Assembly: GCA_019424905.1 (NCBI GenBank)
Contig: JAHYYP010000004.1
Coordinates: 51,205-115,204, forward strand
Direction of reading: 5' to 3'
Length of the DNA: 64,000 nt
Origin: Collinsella sp.
GTDB taxonomy: Bacteria; Actinomycetota; Coriobacteriia; Coriobacteriales; Coriobacteriaceae
The position numbers were made by a program, and so were the translations under genes. Below the pieces are notes generated by a model. The model worked only from the letters and a program-made list of their open reading frames with translations. It did no database searches and was not told where the DNA came from. Below are positions 23,823 through 32,700 of this stretch, piece by piece. How positions within the stretch are numbered: position 1 is the first letter of the stretch; every line of letters starts with the position of its first letter.

Positions 23823-25202
23823 ATGAACACCGAGGAAATTGCGCGCATCGTCGGCGATCAGCGCACTTACTTTAAAACGCACGCTACGTTTGATGTTGAT
23901 GCCCGACGTCGCGCGCTCGTGAGTTTACGCGATGCGGTACGGGCGCACGAGGCCGATATCGCCCATGCACTCAAGACCGATTTGGGAAAGTCGCATGACG
24001 AGGCATATATGTGCGAGATCGGCACGTCGCTTTCCGAGATTCGTCATCAGATCGCTCACGTGGCTCGATGGAGTCGTCCGCGCCTGCGTCCGTGTGACCT
24101 TGCCAACGCCGTGAGCGCGTGCAAAACGCAAGCCGTGCCCTATGGCGTCACGCTCATCATGGCTCCGTGGAACTACCCGTTTTTGCTAACACTCGAGCCG
24201 CTCGCCGGCGCCCTTGCCGCGGGCAATACCGTGGTCATCAAGCCGAGTGCCTATGCTCCGGCATCGAGCGCGGTGCTCAAGCAAATCTGTGAAGAGGCAT
24301 TTGATCCGCGCCTGGTGACGGTTGTCGAGGGCGGGCGCGCCGAGAACGAAGCGTTGCTCGATGAGTGCTGGGACAAGATCTTCTTTACCGGTAGCGTTCC
24401 GGTCGGCAAGCTCGTCATGGAGCGCGCGAGTAAAAACCTCACGCCCGTGACGCTTGAGCTGGGCGGCAAGAGCCCCTGCATCGTGGATGCGACGGCAAAC
24501 TTGAAGGTCGCGGCACGGCGTATCGCCTTTGGCAAATGGCTCAACGTAGGGCAGACCTGCGTGGCGCCCGACTACCTGCTGGTCGATACGCGCGTGCACG
24601 ACGAGCTGCTGGGCCTCATCAAGGAAGAGGTCCGCCGTATGTTTGGCGAGCATCCGCTCGATAACGAGGATTACGGGCATATCGTCAATGCTAAGCATTT
24701 TGCGCGCGTGCGCGGGCTGATCGATCCCGATAAGGTCGTGCTGGGAGGCACGGCGCGCGAGTCGTCGCTCAAGATTGAGCCGACGATCCTAGACGGCGTG
24801 ACCCCCGATGACGCCGTGATGCAGGAGGAGATCTTCGGTCCCATCTTGCCGGTGCTGACGTTTGAGAGCCTAGACGAGGCCGAAGCGTTTATTACGGATC
24901 GTCCGACGCCGCTGGCCCTGTATATCTTTAGTCAGGACCGCGCAGTTCAGCAGCGCTTCGTGCGTTACGTGCCCTTTGGCGGTGGCTGTGTCAACGACAC
25001 GATCATGCACTTGGCTACGAGCCATATGGGCTTTGGCGGCATGGGCGCGAGCGGTATGGGGCAGTACCATGGACGCGAGAGCTTCGATACGTTTAGCCAC
25101 AAGAAGAGTATCGTGAACAAGGCAACTTGGCTGGACGTGCCGTTTCGGTATGCGCCCTACGCAAGCTGGAAGCACAAGTTCGTGCGCATGTTTGTGCATT
25201 AG
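23823..25202 (+). CDS. Aldehyde dehydrogenase (class 3-like)
   Basis: A 459-residue NAD(P)-dependent aldehyde dehydrogenase of the short class 3/ALDH3 type, without a long N-terminal extension. Visible motifs are APWNYPFLLTLEPLAGALAA, FFTGSVPVGKLVME (cofactor loop), the catalytic Glu in TLELGGKSPCIVD, the catalytic Cys in NVGQTCVAPDYLL and the C-terminal SHMGFGGMGASGMGQYHG. It oxidises fatty or aromatic aldehydes in other species. It is the second gene of an operon with the alcohol dehydrogenase. Confidence 0.94.
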   Translation: MNTEEIARIVGDQRTYFKTHATFDVDARRRALVSLRDAVRAHEADIAHALKTDLGKSHDEAYMCEIGTSLSEIRHQIAHVARWSRPRLRPCDLANAVSACKTQAVPYGVTLIMAPWNYPFLLTLEPLAGALAAGNTVVIKPSAYAPASSAVLKQICEEAFDPRLVTVVEGGRAENEALLDECWDKIFFTGSVPVGKLVMERASKNLTPVTLELGGKSPCIVDATANLKVAARRIAFGKWLNVGQTCVAPDYLLVDTRVHDELLGLIKEEVRRMFGEHPLDNEDYGHIVNAKHFARVRGLIDPDKVVLGGTARESSLKIEPTILDGVTPDDAVMQEEIFGPILPVLTFESLDEAEAFITDRPTPLALYIFSQDRAVQQRFVRYVPFGGGCVNDTIMHLATSHMGFGGMGASGMGQYHGRESFDTFSHKKSIVNKATWLDVPFRYAPYASWKHKFVRMFVH

Positions 25203-25307
25203 AAAAGGGCGCAGGTAATACGAACAAGTGTTCCTATTACCTGCATTTTGCGTTAGACTACTGTTATGGAGCACGGATGGGCCAACTCCCTTTAGAAGGG
25301 ATTTGGT

Positions 25308-25391
25308 ATGAACGTAAGCGATGTTATTTCGTTATTGGCGTTGTTGATTGCGGCTATCGAACTCGGTCTGTTTATCGGCCGAATGAAATAG
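25308..25391 (+). CDS. 27-residue hydrophobic peptide, possible type I toxin
   Basis: An ATG after AGAAGGGATTTGGT opens a 27-codon frame, MNVSDVISLLALLIAAIELG and seven further residues ending RMK. It predicts one membrane helix with a charged tail, like holin-like or Fst/TxpA-type toxin peptides. A hairpin (GCCG...CGGC, 25391-25416) starts at the stop codon and a second one (ACCCG...CGGGT, 25455-25470) follows, as expected for a toxin mRNA with an antisense RNA. No antitoxin RNA can be proved from sequence alone. Confidence 0.5.
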   Translation: MNVSDVISLLALLIAAIELGLFIGRMK

Positions 25392-25627
25392 CCGCCCCCG
25401 CGTAAGCGAAGACGGCCACTTCTCACGATGAAAACGTGTATCGGAGTTGGCAAGACCCGCGGCAACGGGTGCCATCCGTGTTCCTATCTTATCTGCAAGC
25501 GTTCTGTCGCGCAAGCGTTGAGGCAAACGATTGAAGGACGCAGACAGGATGTATTTGTGTCCGCACGGGACCGTAGACTTCTCAATAAGGTTACACACCG
25601 GTTTATCCGGCCGTTAGAGGAGCTGCT

Positions 25628-25954
25628 ATGTACGAGCCTTCGCGTGTTCTTCTGTCGTTTCATATCGCAGGATTTCAATATGCCGACGGCGCTTTGGTCC
25701 TAGGCGATCTTAAAGCGGGCGATAAACTGACACTGTGTGCCGAGCGCGATAATCCCCATGATCCCGAGGCAGTTGCGATCTACTATGGCAAGACCAAACT
25801 TGGCTGCGTTCCGGGAAACGAGGTCGGTCCACTGTCCTTGATGATGTATTACGGCCACGAGGACGTGTTTGAGGCCCGCGTGCAACAGGTTGCCCCCGAG
25901 CGCAGCCCGTGGCACCAGGTGCGCGTTGGCCTCTATGTGGTGGATGCCCGCTAA
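25628..25954 (+). CDS. HIRAN-domain protein
   Basis: A 108-residue protein that is almost entirely a HIRAN domain: FHIAGFQYADG, then ERDNPHDPEAVAIYYGKTKLGCVPGNEVGPLS. HIRAN domains bind DNA ends or 3' single strands and are found fused to helicases such as HLTF, or alone in bacteria. The start follows GAGGAGCTGCT. The next small gene begins 18 bases downstream, so the two may be an operon. Its cellular role is unknown; DNA-damage sensing is an inference from the domain. Confidence 0.85.
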   Translation: MYEPSRVLLSFHIAGFQYADGALVLGDLKAGDKLTLCAERDNPHDPEAVAIYYGKTKLGCVPGNEVGPLSLMMYYGHEDVFEARVQQVAPERSPWHQVRVGLYVVDAR

Positions 25955-25972
25955 TCGGTAAGGGAGGCTGCC

Positions 25973-26152
25973 ATGCTTGACGACGATGACCTGTTCGATT
26001 TGACGGATGATCCGTTTGAGTGGGATATGCTACTCGATGACGATGAGCTGGAGCAGGATCGCAAAAAGCAAAAGGATAAGAACGCCCAGGGCAAAGGTTC
26101 GAATAAAAAGGACGAGTGCCGCCGCGGACTGTTCGGCGGGCTCTTTGGCTAA
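25973..26152 (+). CDS. Small acidic/basic bipartite protein, unknown
   Basis: A 59-residue frame with a strong site, AAGGGAGGCTGCC, before ATG. The first 30 residues are highly acidic (MLDDDDLFDLTDDPFEWD), the next 20 are Lys-rich, and the end is RRGLFGGLFG. It follows the HIRAN gene by 18 bases and is probably co-transcribed. I do not recognise a family. The good ribosome site and clean coding composition support a real gene. Confidence 0.65.
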   Translation: MLDDDDLFDLTDDPFEWDMLLDDDELEQDRKKQKDKNAQGKGSNKKDECRRGLFGGLFG

Positions 26153-26171
26153 CCGCCGCATCGCTGTGTCT

Positions 26172-26177
26172 GTATAC
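26172..26177 (+). promoter_or_regulatory. Extended -10 promoter of phosphoesterase gene
   Basis: TGTATACT (extended -10, TATACT at 26172-26177) lies about 42 bases before the start codon. The -35 region is weak, as expected for an extended -10 promoter. Confidence 0.45.
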
Positions 26178-26218
26178 TTAGCACGAGTTGGATGCATTGC
26201 GAAATGAGGGCATAGACG

Positions 26219-26764
26219 ATGATGTGGTTTACCGCCGACCTGCACCTGGGCGATACGAATATCTTGCACGACATGGATCGACCGTTTGATTCGGTCGAGG
26301 AGATGAACCGCAAGGTCATCGATGCCATCAATGAGTGCGTGGCTGCGGACGACCGCCTCTATATCCTGGGAGACTTTACGTATCGCTTGCCCATGGCGGA
26401 GGCGGTGCGCCTGCGCGAGCGTATCGAATGCAAGAATGCGACGCTCATCCGCGGTAACCATGACGGCGACTGGGAAGATCCCGACGCCCCGCAAATTTGG
26501 GAAGACGTGCGCGATTACCTGGAGATTGCTCCCGGCTATGCCAAGGGTCATCGTCTGGTGATGAGCCACTACCCCATGCTCAGCTGGAACGGCAAGGCAC
26601 GTGGCGCCATTATGCTGCATGGGCATATCCACAGCAGGGGTGACCGCACCAACGCACGCAACCGCGATCGCGAGCGCCCCATTTACCGCTACGATGTGGG
26701 CCTCGACGCCAATGACTACAAGCCCGTAAGTCGTGATCAAATCCTCGGCTATTTTGGACTGTAA
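26219..26764 (+). CDS. Calcineurin-like metallophosphoesterase
   Basis: A 181-residue protein with the full five-motif set: DLHLGDTN (D-x-H), ILGDFTY (GD), IRGNHDGD (GNHD), MSHYPML (H) and LHGHIHS (GHxH). It belongs to the small YfcE-like or phage-type phosphoesterases. The substrate is not known. It is separated from its neighbours by its own promoter and by a hairpin downstream. Confidence 0.9.
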   Translation: MMWFTADLHLGDTNILHDMDRPFDSVEEMNRKVIDAINECVAADDRLYILGDFTYRLPMAEAVRLRERIECKNATLIRGNHDGDWEDPDAPQIWEDVRDYLEIAPGYAKGHRLVMSHYPMLSWNGKARGAIMLHGHIHSRGDRTNARNRDRERPIYRYDVGLDANDYKPVSRDQILGYFGL

Positions 26765-26782
26765 TTTTCAAACTGTCACTCA

Positions 26783-26819
26783 AACCACCACAAAGGGGAC
26801 AGGCACCTTTGTGGTGGTT
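26783..26819. terminator. Palindromic element after phosphoesterase gene
   Basis: AACCACCACAAAGG (26783-26796) and CCTTTGTGGTGGTT (26806-26819) form a perfect 14-bp stem with a 9-base loop. The core AAAGGGGACAGG resembles that of the repeats at 16931 and 40882. It probably works as a terminator or 3'-end hairpin and belongs to a dispersed family. Confidence 0.65.
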
Positions 26820-26914
26820 CTGGCGCCGTTGCCATTATGGCGGCGGCGCCTTTTTTGTCCGTGCGGCGCGGTAGAGTGTAGGCGGTCGAAATTTGCGTCC
26901 ATCGAGGAGCTGCT

Positions 26915-28672
26915 ATGAACGAGATTAAGTGCCCGCATTGCGGCGAAGTTTTTAAGGTCGATGCGTCCGGCTATGCGGATATCGTCAAGCAAGTACGCGA
27001 TGCCGAGTTTTCGCGCGACCTGGACGAGCGTGTGAAGGCAGTCCAGCGCGAGGGCGAGCAAGCGCTGGAGCTTGAGCGCTCGCGTTCGACGGCTGCCTTG
27101 CAAAAGGCAGAGTCTCAGCGCAACGCTCAGCTTGTCGAGCAGAAGAACACTGCGGATCAGAAACTGGCGCAAGAGGTTGCCAAGCGCGATGCTGAGCTTG
27201 CCGAGCTGCGCGCTAAGCTCGAGGGCGCTGCCGCAGAGCGCGAGAGTGCAAGCCAGCGCGCGGCGGTAGAGGCACGAGCCAATGCTCAAAAGGAAAATGC
27301 CGAACTCCAGCGTGAGATTGATAGCCTGCGTGCGCAGCTTGGGCGCAAAGATGACGAAGCAAAGCTTGCCGAGTCGGCGGCGCGCAACGCTGCTCAAAAC
27401 GATTTAGCTGCGCGCGACGCTCAGATTGCCGAGCTGCAGGCCAGGCTCGCCGCGGCGGACAAAGCCCAGGAGATGGCGCTTGCCGCTGCCGCGGCAGAGT
27501 CGCAGCGTGAGCTCGATGCCGCTCGCAGCGAGGCCGAGCGCGCGCTTACTGACTATCGCGCGAAGGTGCAAGAGAAGTTCTCCGCCGCAAAGGCTCAGTC
27601 CGAGCAAGAGGCCGAGGGCCTGCGTGCCCAGCTGCGCGAGCAGGAACTGATGGCAAAAATGAACCTGTCAGAGGCGGTCGCCGCGGCGGAGCGTGAGCGC
27701 GATGAGGCACGTGCCAAACTGACGAGCGAGCTGGCAGTGCGCGATTCTCGCGAGGAGCAGGCCAAGGCGGCACACGAGCTCGAGCTTGCGCAGGCCAAGC
27801 GTGCGAGCGATGACCTGATTCGCTACAAGGATGAAGAGATCGAGCGCCTTAAGGACATGAAGGTCCGCCTGTCCACCAAGATGGTGGGCGAGTCGCTCGA
27901 GCAGCACTGTGAGACCGAGTTTAACCGTCTGCGCATGACGGCGTTTCCTAACGCGTACTTCGAGAAGGATAACGATGCGTCCGAGGGTACCAAGGGCGAC
28001 TTTATCTTCCGCGAGTGCGACGCGAGCGGCAACGAGGTCATTTCGATTATGTTCGAGATGAAAAACGAGAACGACGAGACTGCGACCAAGCACAAAAACG
28101 AGGACTTCTTTAAGAAGCTCGATCACGATCGCCGCCAAAAAGGCTGCGAGTACGCGGTGCTCTGCACGTTGCTCGAACCCGAGAGCGAGCTTTACAACGC
28201 CGGCATCGTGGACGTGAGCTATCGCTACGAGAAGATGTACGTGATTCGCCCACAGTTCTTTATTCCCATGATCACGCTTCTTCGCAACGCCGCCATGGGT
28301 TCGCTGCGCTATAAGCAGGAACTGGCGGAGTACAAACAGCAGAATATCGACGTCACGAACTTCGAAGCCAAGATGGAAAAGTTCAAGAATGATTTCGGTC
28401 GCAACTACGAGATCGCGAGCCGCAAGTTCCAAACGGCGATTGATGAGATCGACAAGACGATTAGCCATCTGCAGAAAACCAAGGAGGCGTTGCTGTCCTC
28501 CGAGAACAATCTGCGCCTAGCCAACAAGAAGGCCGACGATCTTACCATTCGCAAGCTCACGTGGGGCAACAAGACCATGAAGGCCGCGTTTGACGAGGCG
28601 CGCGGGGCTGCGACAGAGACAAACGATGAGCCAGCCGAGGCGGATTCGTATGAGGTCGAGGATACCGAGTAG
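26915..28672 (+). CDS. DUF2130 coiled-coil protein with N-terminal zinc knuckle
   Basis: A 585-residue protein. Residues 5-10 are CPHCGE, half of a zinc-ribbon-like motif. Residues 20-320 are a long Ala/Glu/Arg coiled coil. The C-terminal DUF2130 domain starts near MKVRLSTKMVGESLEQHCETEF and includes GTKGDFIFRE, FEMKNEND, KNEDFFKKLDHDRRQKGCEYAVL and YRYEKMYVIRPQFF. That order (D, then E-x-K, then a helix) recalls a nuclease-like fold, as suggested for this family. Its function is unknown. It stands alone with a terminator after it. Confidence 0.85.
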   Translation: MNEIKCPHCGEVFKVDASGYADIVKQVRDAEFSRDLDERVKAVQREGEQALELERSRSTAALQKAESQRNAQLVEQKNTADQKLAQEVAKRDAELAELRAKLEGAAAERESASQRAAVEARANAQKENAELQREIDSLRAQLGRKDDEAKLAESAARNAAQNDLAARDAQIAELQARLAAADKAQEMALAAAAAESQRELDAARSEAERALTDYRAKVQEKFSAAKAQSEQEAEGLRAQLREQELMAKMNLSEAVAAAERERDEARAKLTSELAVRDSREEQAKAAHELELAQAKRASDDLIRYKDEEIERLKDMKVRLSTKMVGESLEQHCETEFNRLRMTAFPNAYFEKDNDASEGTKGDFIFRECDASGNEVISIMFEMKNENDETATKHKNEDFFKKLDHDRRQKGCEYAVLCTLLEPESELYNAGIVDVSYRYEKMYVIRPQFFIPMITLLRNAAMGSLRYKQELAEYKQQNIDVTNFEAKMEKFKNDFGRNYEIASRKFQTAIDEIDKTISHLQKTKEALLSSENNLRLANKKADDLTIRKLTWGNKTMKAAFDEARGAATETNDEPAEADSYEVEDTE

Positions 28673-28695
28673 GGGATAGCGTATCGCGCAAAAAA

Positions 28696-28727
28696 CGGGG
28701 CCGCTGGCGATATTGCCAACGGCCCCG
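28696..28727. terminator. Bidirectional terminator
   Basis: CGGGGCCGCTGGC and GCCAACGGCCCCG form a strong hairpin between the convergent DUF2130 and helicase genes. Confidence 0.8.
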
Positions 28728-28751
28728 CTTGTTTCGTTCCAGCATGTTCGG

Positions 28752-31433
28752 CTAGTCCTCGAGCAGGTCCTCGATAAAGCCGACGCGGTAGTTTTTGAAG
28801 ATGACCTCGCCGCCGTCTTGCGTGGCGTCCAGATCGACATCGCCCATGATGCCAAAATCGTGGTCGCCATCCTCGTCGGCAAAGATCTGGTGCACGTGCC
28901 ATATGTGCGCGGTCTTCTCGTCGGACTCGTCAATGGAAAACATCACGGCGCTGCGGGCATCTCCGTCGGTGAGGATTTCCTCGTGCTGCTCGTGGTAAGC
29001 GTCGAGTGCTTTTTGCCAGCGGATCTCGCTCATGCCCCAGTCGTCGTCGAGCTCGCCCAGGTCGCGAACGTGCTCGCGGGCGGCAAGGGTCACGCGGCGG
29101 AAGAGCGCGTTGCGCACCAATAGCGTGCAGCCGCGACGGTCCGCCACGACCTCGTCGATGCCCTGCGGCGGCGCAGCATCGAGGGCTGTCGGGTTGCCGG
29201 CGTTCTCCCACTCATCCACCAGGCTCGAGTCCACCGAGCGCACCACAAAGCCCAGCCACGAGATAATGTCGCGCAGGCGCTCGTCGCGCTTCTCGATGGG
29301 CACGGTGCGGTCGAGTGAACGGTAGGCCTCTGCCAGGTAACGCAGCAAAATGCCCTCGGAGCGGGCGATGCCGAGCTTTTGGATATAGCCCTTAAAATCG
29401 CTCGCGCTTTCCAGCATATCGCGCAGGACGCTCTTGGGAGAGAGCTGGTAGTCGTTGGCCCAGGGTACTTCCTGGCAGTACTTGTCGAAGGCGGCATCGA
29501 GCAAGTCCTCGAGCGGCTTTTCGTAGGTGACATCCTGGATGCGCTCCAGGCGTTCCTCATAATCGACGCCGTCAGCCTTCATTTCGGCCATCGCGCGGTC
29601 GCGCGCGGCGCGCTCCTGTGCGCGCAATACCTGCTTGGGATCCTCGAGCGTTGCCTCGACCATTGAGATCAGATCCATGGTATAGGTCTCGCTCTCGGGG
29701 TCGAGCAGCTCCAACGCGGCAAGCAAGAACGGCGAGAGCGGCTGATCGAGTGCGAAGTCCTCGGGCAGATCGACCGTCAGCGCGTAGTCGATGTCCGGCG
29801 CGGCGTCAGCCGGAGCGTCGGGCGCGGGCGGCACCTCGGTGCGAACGACGACGCCGGAATCGATGAGTGTGGCGAAGATTTCGTCGGCGCGAACCTCGAG
29901 CTTGGCCTTTTCCTCGGGAGTCTGCAGGCTCGTTTCGATGAGGTCGTGTACGCGGGCTCGGGCATCGCCGCCCTGCTCGACCACGCTAATCACCATGGAG
30001 TGTGTGATGCGAAGGCGCGGCTTGAGCGTCTCGGGCTGCGTCTCGATCAGGCGCTCAAAGGTCTGCTTGTTCCAGGTGACAAAGCCCTCGGGGGCCTTTT
30101 TCTTTTTAATCTTGCGGAGCTTCTTGGGGTCGTCGCCCGCCTTGGCCATGAGCTTAGCGTTCTCGATCTCGTGCTCCGGGGCCTCGGCGATGACCATGCC
30201 CTCGGTATCGAAGCCCGAACGGCCGGCGCGACCAGCGATCTGATGGAACTCACGGGCGCGCAGGCGACGCATCTTGTAGCCGTCGAACTTGGTGAGCGCG
30301 GTGAGCACCACGGTGTGGATGGGCACGTTGATGCCGACGCCGAGCGTATCGGTACCGCAGATGACGGGCAGCAGGCCCTGCTGCGCCAAGCGCTCGACCA
30401 GCAGGCGATAGCGCGGCAACATGCCAGCATGGTGCACGCCGACGCCGCATCCAAGCAGGCGTTTGAGAATCTTACCAAAGGCCGTCGAGAAGCTCGTGCC
30501 CTTGGCCGCCTCTTTGATGGCCTCGCGCTGCTCCTTGCTGGCGATGCCAAAATTGGCGAGCGACTGTGCCGTCGCAAGGGCGGCATCCTGGCTAAAGTGC
30601 ACGATATAGAGCGGGGCCTCGCCACGGCGCATGGCGAGCTCGACGGTGCCCTCGAGGGAGGTCGTCACATAGTCGTAGTTCAGCGGAACAGGACGCGGGG
30701 CGTCGACAACCAAGTCGCAAGCAGCGCCGGTGTGTTCCTCGAGCGAGGCGGCGATCGCGGTGACATCGCCGAGCGTGGCGCTCATGAGCATAAACTGCGT
30801 GTGGGGCAGGGTGAGCAGCGGCACCTGCCAGGCCCAGCCGCGGTCGGGGTCGGCAAAGTAGTGGAACTCGTCCATGGCCACGCAGCCCACGTCGGCGCCC
30901 TCGCCCTCGCGCAGTGCATCGTTGGCAAGGATTTCGGCCGTGCAGCAGATGACGGGCGCCTTAGTGTTGATGTGCGTATCGCCGGTGATCATGCCAACGT
31001 TATCGCGGCCGAGTACCTGTACCAGATCGAAGAACTTTTCGCTGACCAGGGCCTTGATGGGGGCCGTGTAATAGCAGCGCTTGCCCTGCGCCATGCCCAT
31101 AAAGAGCATGCCCAGCGCGACGAGCGATTTACCCGATCCGGTCGGTGTGCCCAAAATGACGTGATCGCCGGCGGCCAGGTCCATGAGGGCCTCTTCTTGG
31201 TGACCCCACAGCTCGATGCCGCGGCTGCTCGTCCATTCAAAGAAGCGTTCGAAGGCCTGATCGGGCGTGAGCCACGGTTCGGGCTCACTGCCGTCCTCGG
31301 GCTCCCACCAGGTGGGGGAGAGCGCGCCGAGCGAGCCGAACTCGGCTTCGGTTCCCGTGCCGCCCGAGAATGAGCTGGCGGCCCCGGCGCCGGAGACGGT
31401 ACTGGCGGCGGTATCTGTCGTGGTCTGTGTCAT
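28752..31433 (-). CDS. Ski2-like DExH helicase with DUF3516
   Basis: An 893-residue superfamily 2 helicase. Start set at MTQTTTD; the frame continues 57 codons upstream, through sequence that reaches the 119-bp element, so that part is not likely to be coding. Motifs are GTPTGSGKS (Walker A, Lys102), TAPIKALVSEKFF, DEFHYFAD (DExH), MSATLGD and QIAGRAGRSGFDTEG. The region after residue 430 is the actinobacterial DUF3516 extension. Relatives act in RNA or DNA unwinding; RNA processing is likely but not proven. The ribosome site (AGAGAAAG) is weak and distant. It is the only gene of its transcript. Confidence 0.9.
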   Translation of the reverse strand: MTQTTTDTAASTVSGAGAASSFSGGTGTEAEFGSLGALSPTWWEPEDGSEPEPWLTPDQAFERFFEWTSSRGIELWGHQEEALMDLAAGDHVILGTPTGSGKSLVALGMLFMGMAQGKRCYYTAPIKALVSEKFFDLVQVLGRDNVGMITGDTHINTKAPVICCTAEILANDALREGEGADVGCVAMDEFHYFADPDRGWAWQVPLLTLPHTQFMLMSATLGDVTAIAASLEEHTGAACDLVVDAPRPVPLNYDYVTTSLEGTVELAMRRGEAPLYIVHFSQDAALATAQSLANFGIASKEQREAIKEAAKGTSFSTAFGKILKRLLGCGVGVHHAGMLPRYRLLVERLAQQGLLPVICGTDTLGVGINVPIHTVVLTALTKFDGYKMRRLRAREFHQIAGRAGRSGFDTEGMVIAEAPEHEIENAKLMAKAGDDPKKLRKIKKKKAPEGFVTWNKQTFERLIETQPETLKPRLRITHSMVISVVEQGGDARARVHDLIETSLQTPEEKAKLEVRADEIFATLIDSGVVVRTEVPPAPDAPADAAPDIDYALTVDLPEDFALDQPLSPFLLAALELLDPESETYTMDLISMVEATLEDPKQVLRAQERAARDRAMAEMKADGVDYEERLERIQDVTYEKPLEDLLDAAFDKYCQEVPWANDYQLSPKSVLRDMLESASDFKGYIQKLGIARSEGILLRYLAEAYRSLDRTVPIEKRDERLRDIISWLGFVVRSVDSSLVDEWENAGNPTALDAAPPQGIDEVVADRRGCTLLVRNALFRRVTLAAREHVRDLGELDDDWGMSEIRWQKALDAYHEQHEEILTDGDARSAVMFSIDESDEKTAHIWHVHQIFADEDGDHDFGIMGDVDLDATQDGGEVIFKNYRVGFIEDLLED

Positions 31434-31556
31434 GTGTTTGCTTTCTCTCGCGATTGTCCGCCAACTATTATGGCGTAGCAGCGGCGTGGGGTGCCAGCGC
31501 GCGAGAAAATGCAGGAAATGGGCGTTCTGCCCAGCCGTTTGGTGCAGTCGCCAGCT

Positions 31557-31675
31557 AAGTGAGTAGACTTTTTTCAATGTCGCGAGCACATGGCTTTTGC
31601 GCAAGGGTTCTACCTGCGGTTTTAGTTTTCGTTATGCGGGTTGTGCTTGGCTATTGCAAAAAAGTCTACTCACTT
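31557..31675 (+). repeat. 119-bp inverted-repeat element, copy 3
   Basis: Same terminal sequences as the copies at 20107 and 21525, with AAGTGAGTAGACTTTTTT on the left and AAAAAAGTCTACTCACTT on the right. The inner sequence has diverged except for TTTTGC, CAAG and TACCTGCGGTTTT. It lies 124 bases upstream of the helicase start, in a non-coding stretch (31434-31742) that otherwise holds only the helicase promoter region. Confidence 0.9.
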
Positions 31676-31742
31676 AGGTTTGAGGGTCGTTCGCTGGCGC
31701 CTATTTTCACTTGTTTGCCGACGCCGCGACCATCAGAAGCCC

Positions 31743-32582
31743 CTAGGACCCCTGCGGCAGGCGTTTTTTGCCTTTGCGAGCACGGTTTCTAAAGTTCTCG
31801 ACGGCTTCTTCCATGCCCAGGGGTACATAGGTGAGCTCATCGAGGTTTTCGGGCAGGTAGCAGGTAAGGCTTTGCTCCTGCGCGCGGCCCGCCGCGAGCT
31901 GCTCTTCGATGGGTTCCGCGCCGGGCGTAGCGCAAATGCCATAGACGACGGCGCCCATCTCGCGCGTGCGGCATTCATATTCGGTCTCGGGATGCTCGGG
32001 ATGGTCGCGGCGTACGTCGTCACTTACCCAAAGCGTGTCGTAGCCGGCCGCGGCAAACTGCCCCAGGGCGTAGTCGCGCAATGGCTTGCTGTCGGTGCGC
32101 AGCGTGACGGTGGCGTCGGCTGCAAAGAGCGAGCGATAGAGCATTAGATGGTCGACATGGACGAGTCGTTTTTTGGCGTACTTGGCCTTGGGCTGCGGCG
32201 TGGGAAAGTTAATGGTGATGGCATTGAGCTCGCCTGCGGCAAACAGCTGCGGCAGCGATGCGGCGCCTCGGGGCAGGACGAGTGCGTTGGATAGCTCCTG
32301 CTCGCAGATTTTCTGTGCGGCATAGGCGATGCAGATGGGCTCCTGGTCCATGCCGATAAAGAGGGTGTTTGGCTCGTGGGCCGCGCGCTCTACAAGGTAC
32401 GTTCCCTTGCCACAGCCAAGATCAAGGTGAAGGTGTTCGAAGGGCTTGCTGCCAGCTGGCGCACAGGCCTTGCGCCAATCTCCGGCATAGGCCTCGGGGT
32501 TCGTCTCAATCGCATCGGCGTAGCGCTCCAGGCGCTCCTCGAGCACAAAGTTCTTAGGCGTGCGAACGTGGACGGCTCCCAT
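31743..32582 (-). CDS. trmB: tRNA (guanine-N7)-methyltransferase
   Basis: A 279-residue SAM-dependent enzyme for m7G46 of tRNA. The start follows AAGGAGCCTC. Motifs are VRTPKNFVLEERLERY, HLDLGCGKGTYLVERA (SAM site), LFIGMDQE, ITINFPTPQPKAKYAKKRLVHVDHL (the usual NFPDPWPK-type signature, here NFPTPQPK) and TLRTDSKPLRDYAL. The altered signature is unusual and lowers certainty slightly. It runs in the same direction as a methyltransferase gene about 120 bases upstream. Confidence 0.85.
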   Translation of the reverse strand: MGAVHVRTPKNFVLEERLERYADAIETNPEAYAGDWRKACAPAGSKPFEHLHLDLGCGKGTYLVERAAHEPNTLFIGMDQEPICIAYAAQKICEQELSNALVLPRGAASLPQLFAAGELNAITINFPTPQPKAKYAKKRLVHVDHLMLYRSLFAADATVTLRTDSKPLRDYALGQFAAAGYDTLWVSDDVRRDHPEHPETEYECRTREMGAVVYGICATPGAEPIEEQLAAGRAQEQSLTCYLPENLDELTYVPLGMEEAVENFRNRARKGKKRLPQGS

Positions 32583-32700
32583 GAGGCTCCTTGGTCATAA
32601 GTATGGAACGCATAGCTGCACGTTCCGTCAATGGGTTGAAAAAGGGTGGGCGCAATGTGCCCGAAAGTTGCGGTGCGGCTCGGCGACGAGTCGTCAATGC

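Noticed and set aside
25428..25703. 91-codon frame between the toxin-like peptide and the HIRAN gene
   Set aside because: It overlaps the start of the HIRAN gene in another frame, has no ribosome site and covers predicted RNA hairpins.
28752..31604. Longer N-terminus for the DUF3516 helicase
   Set aside because: The added 57 codons are low in similarity to anything, and reach into the 119-bp repeat; MTQTTTD is a more plausible start.
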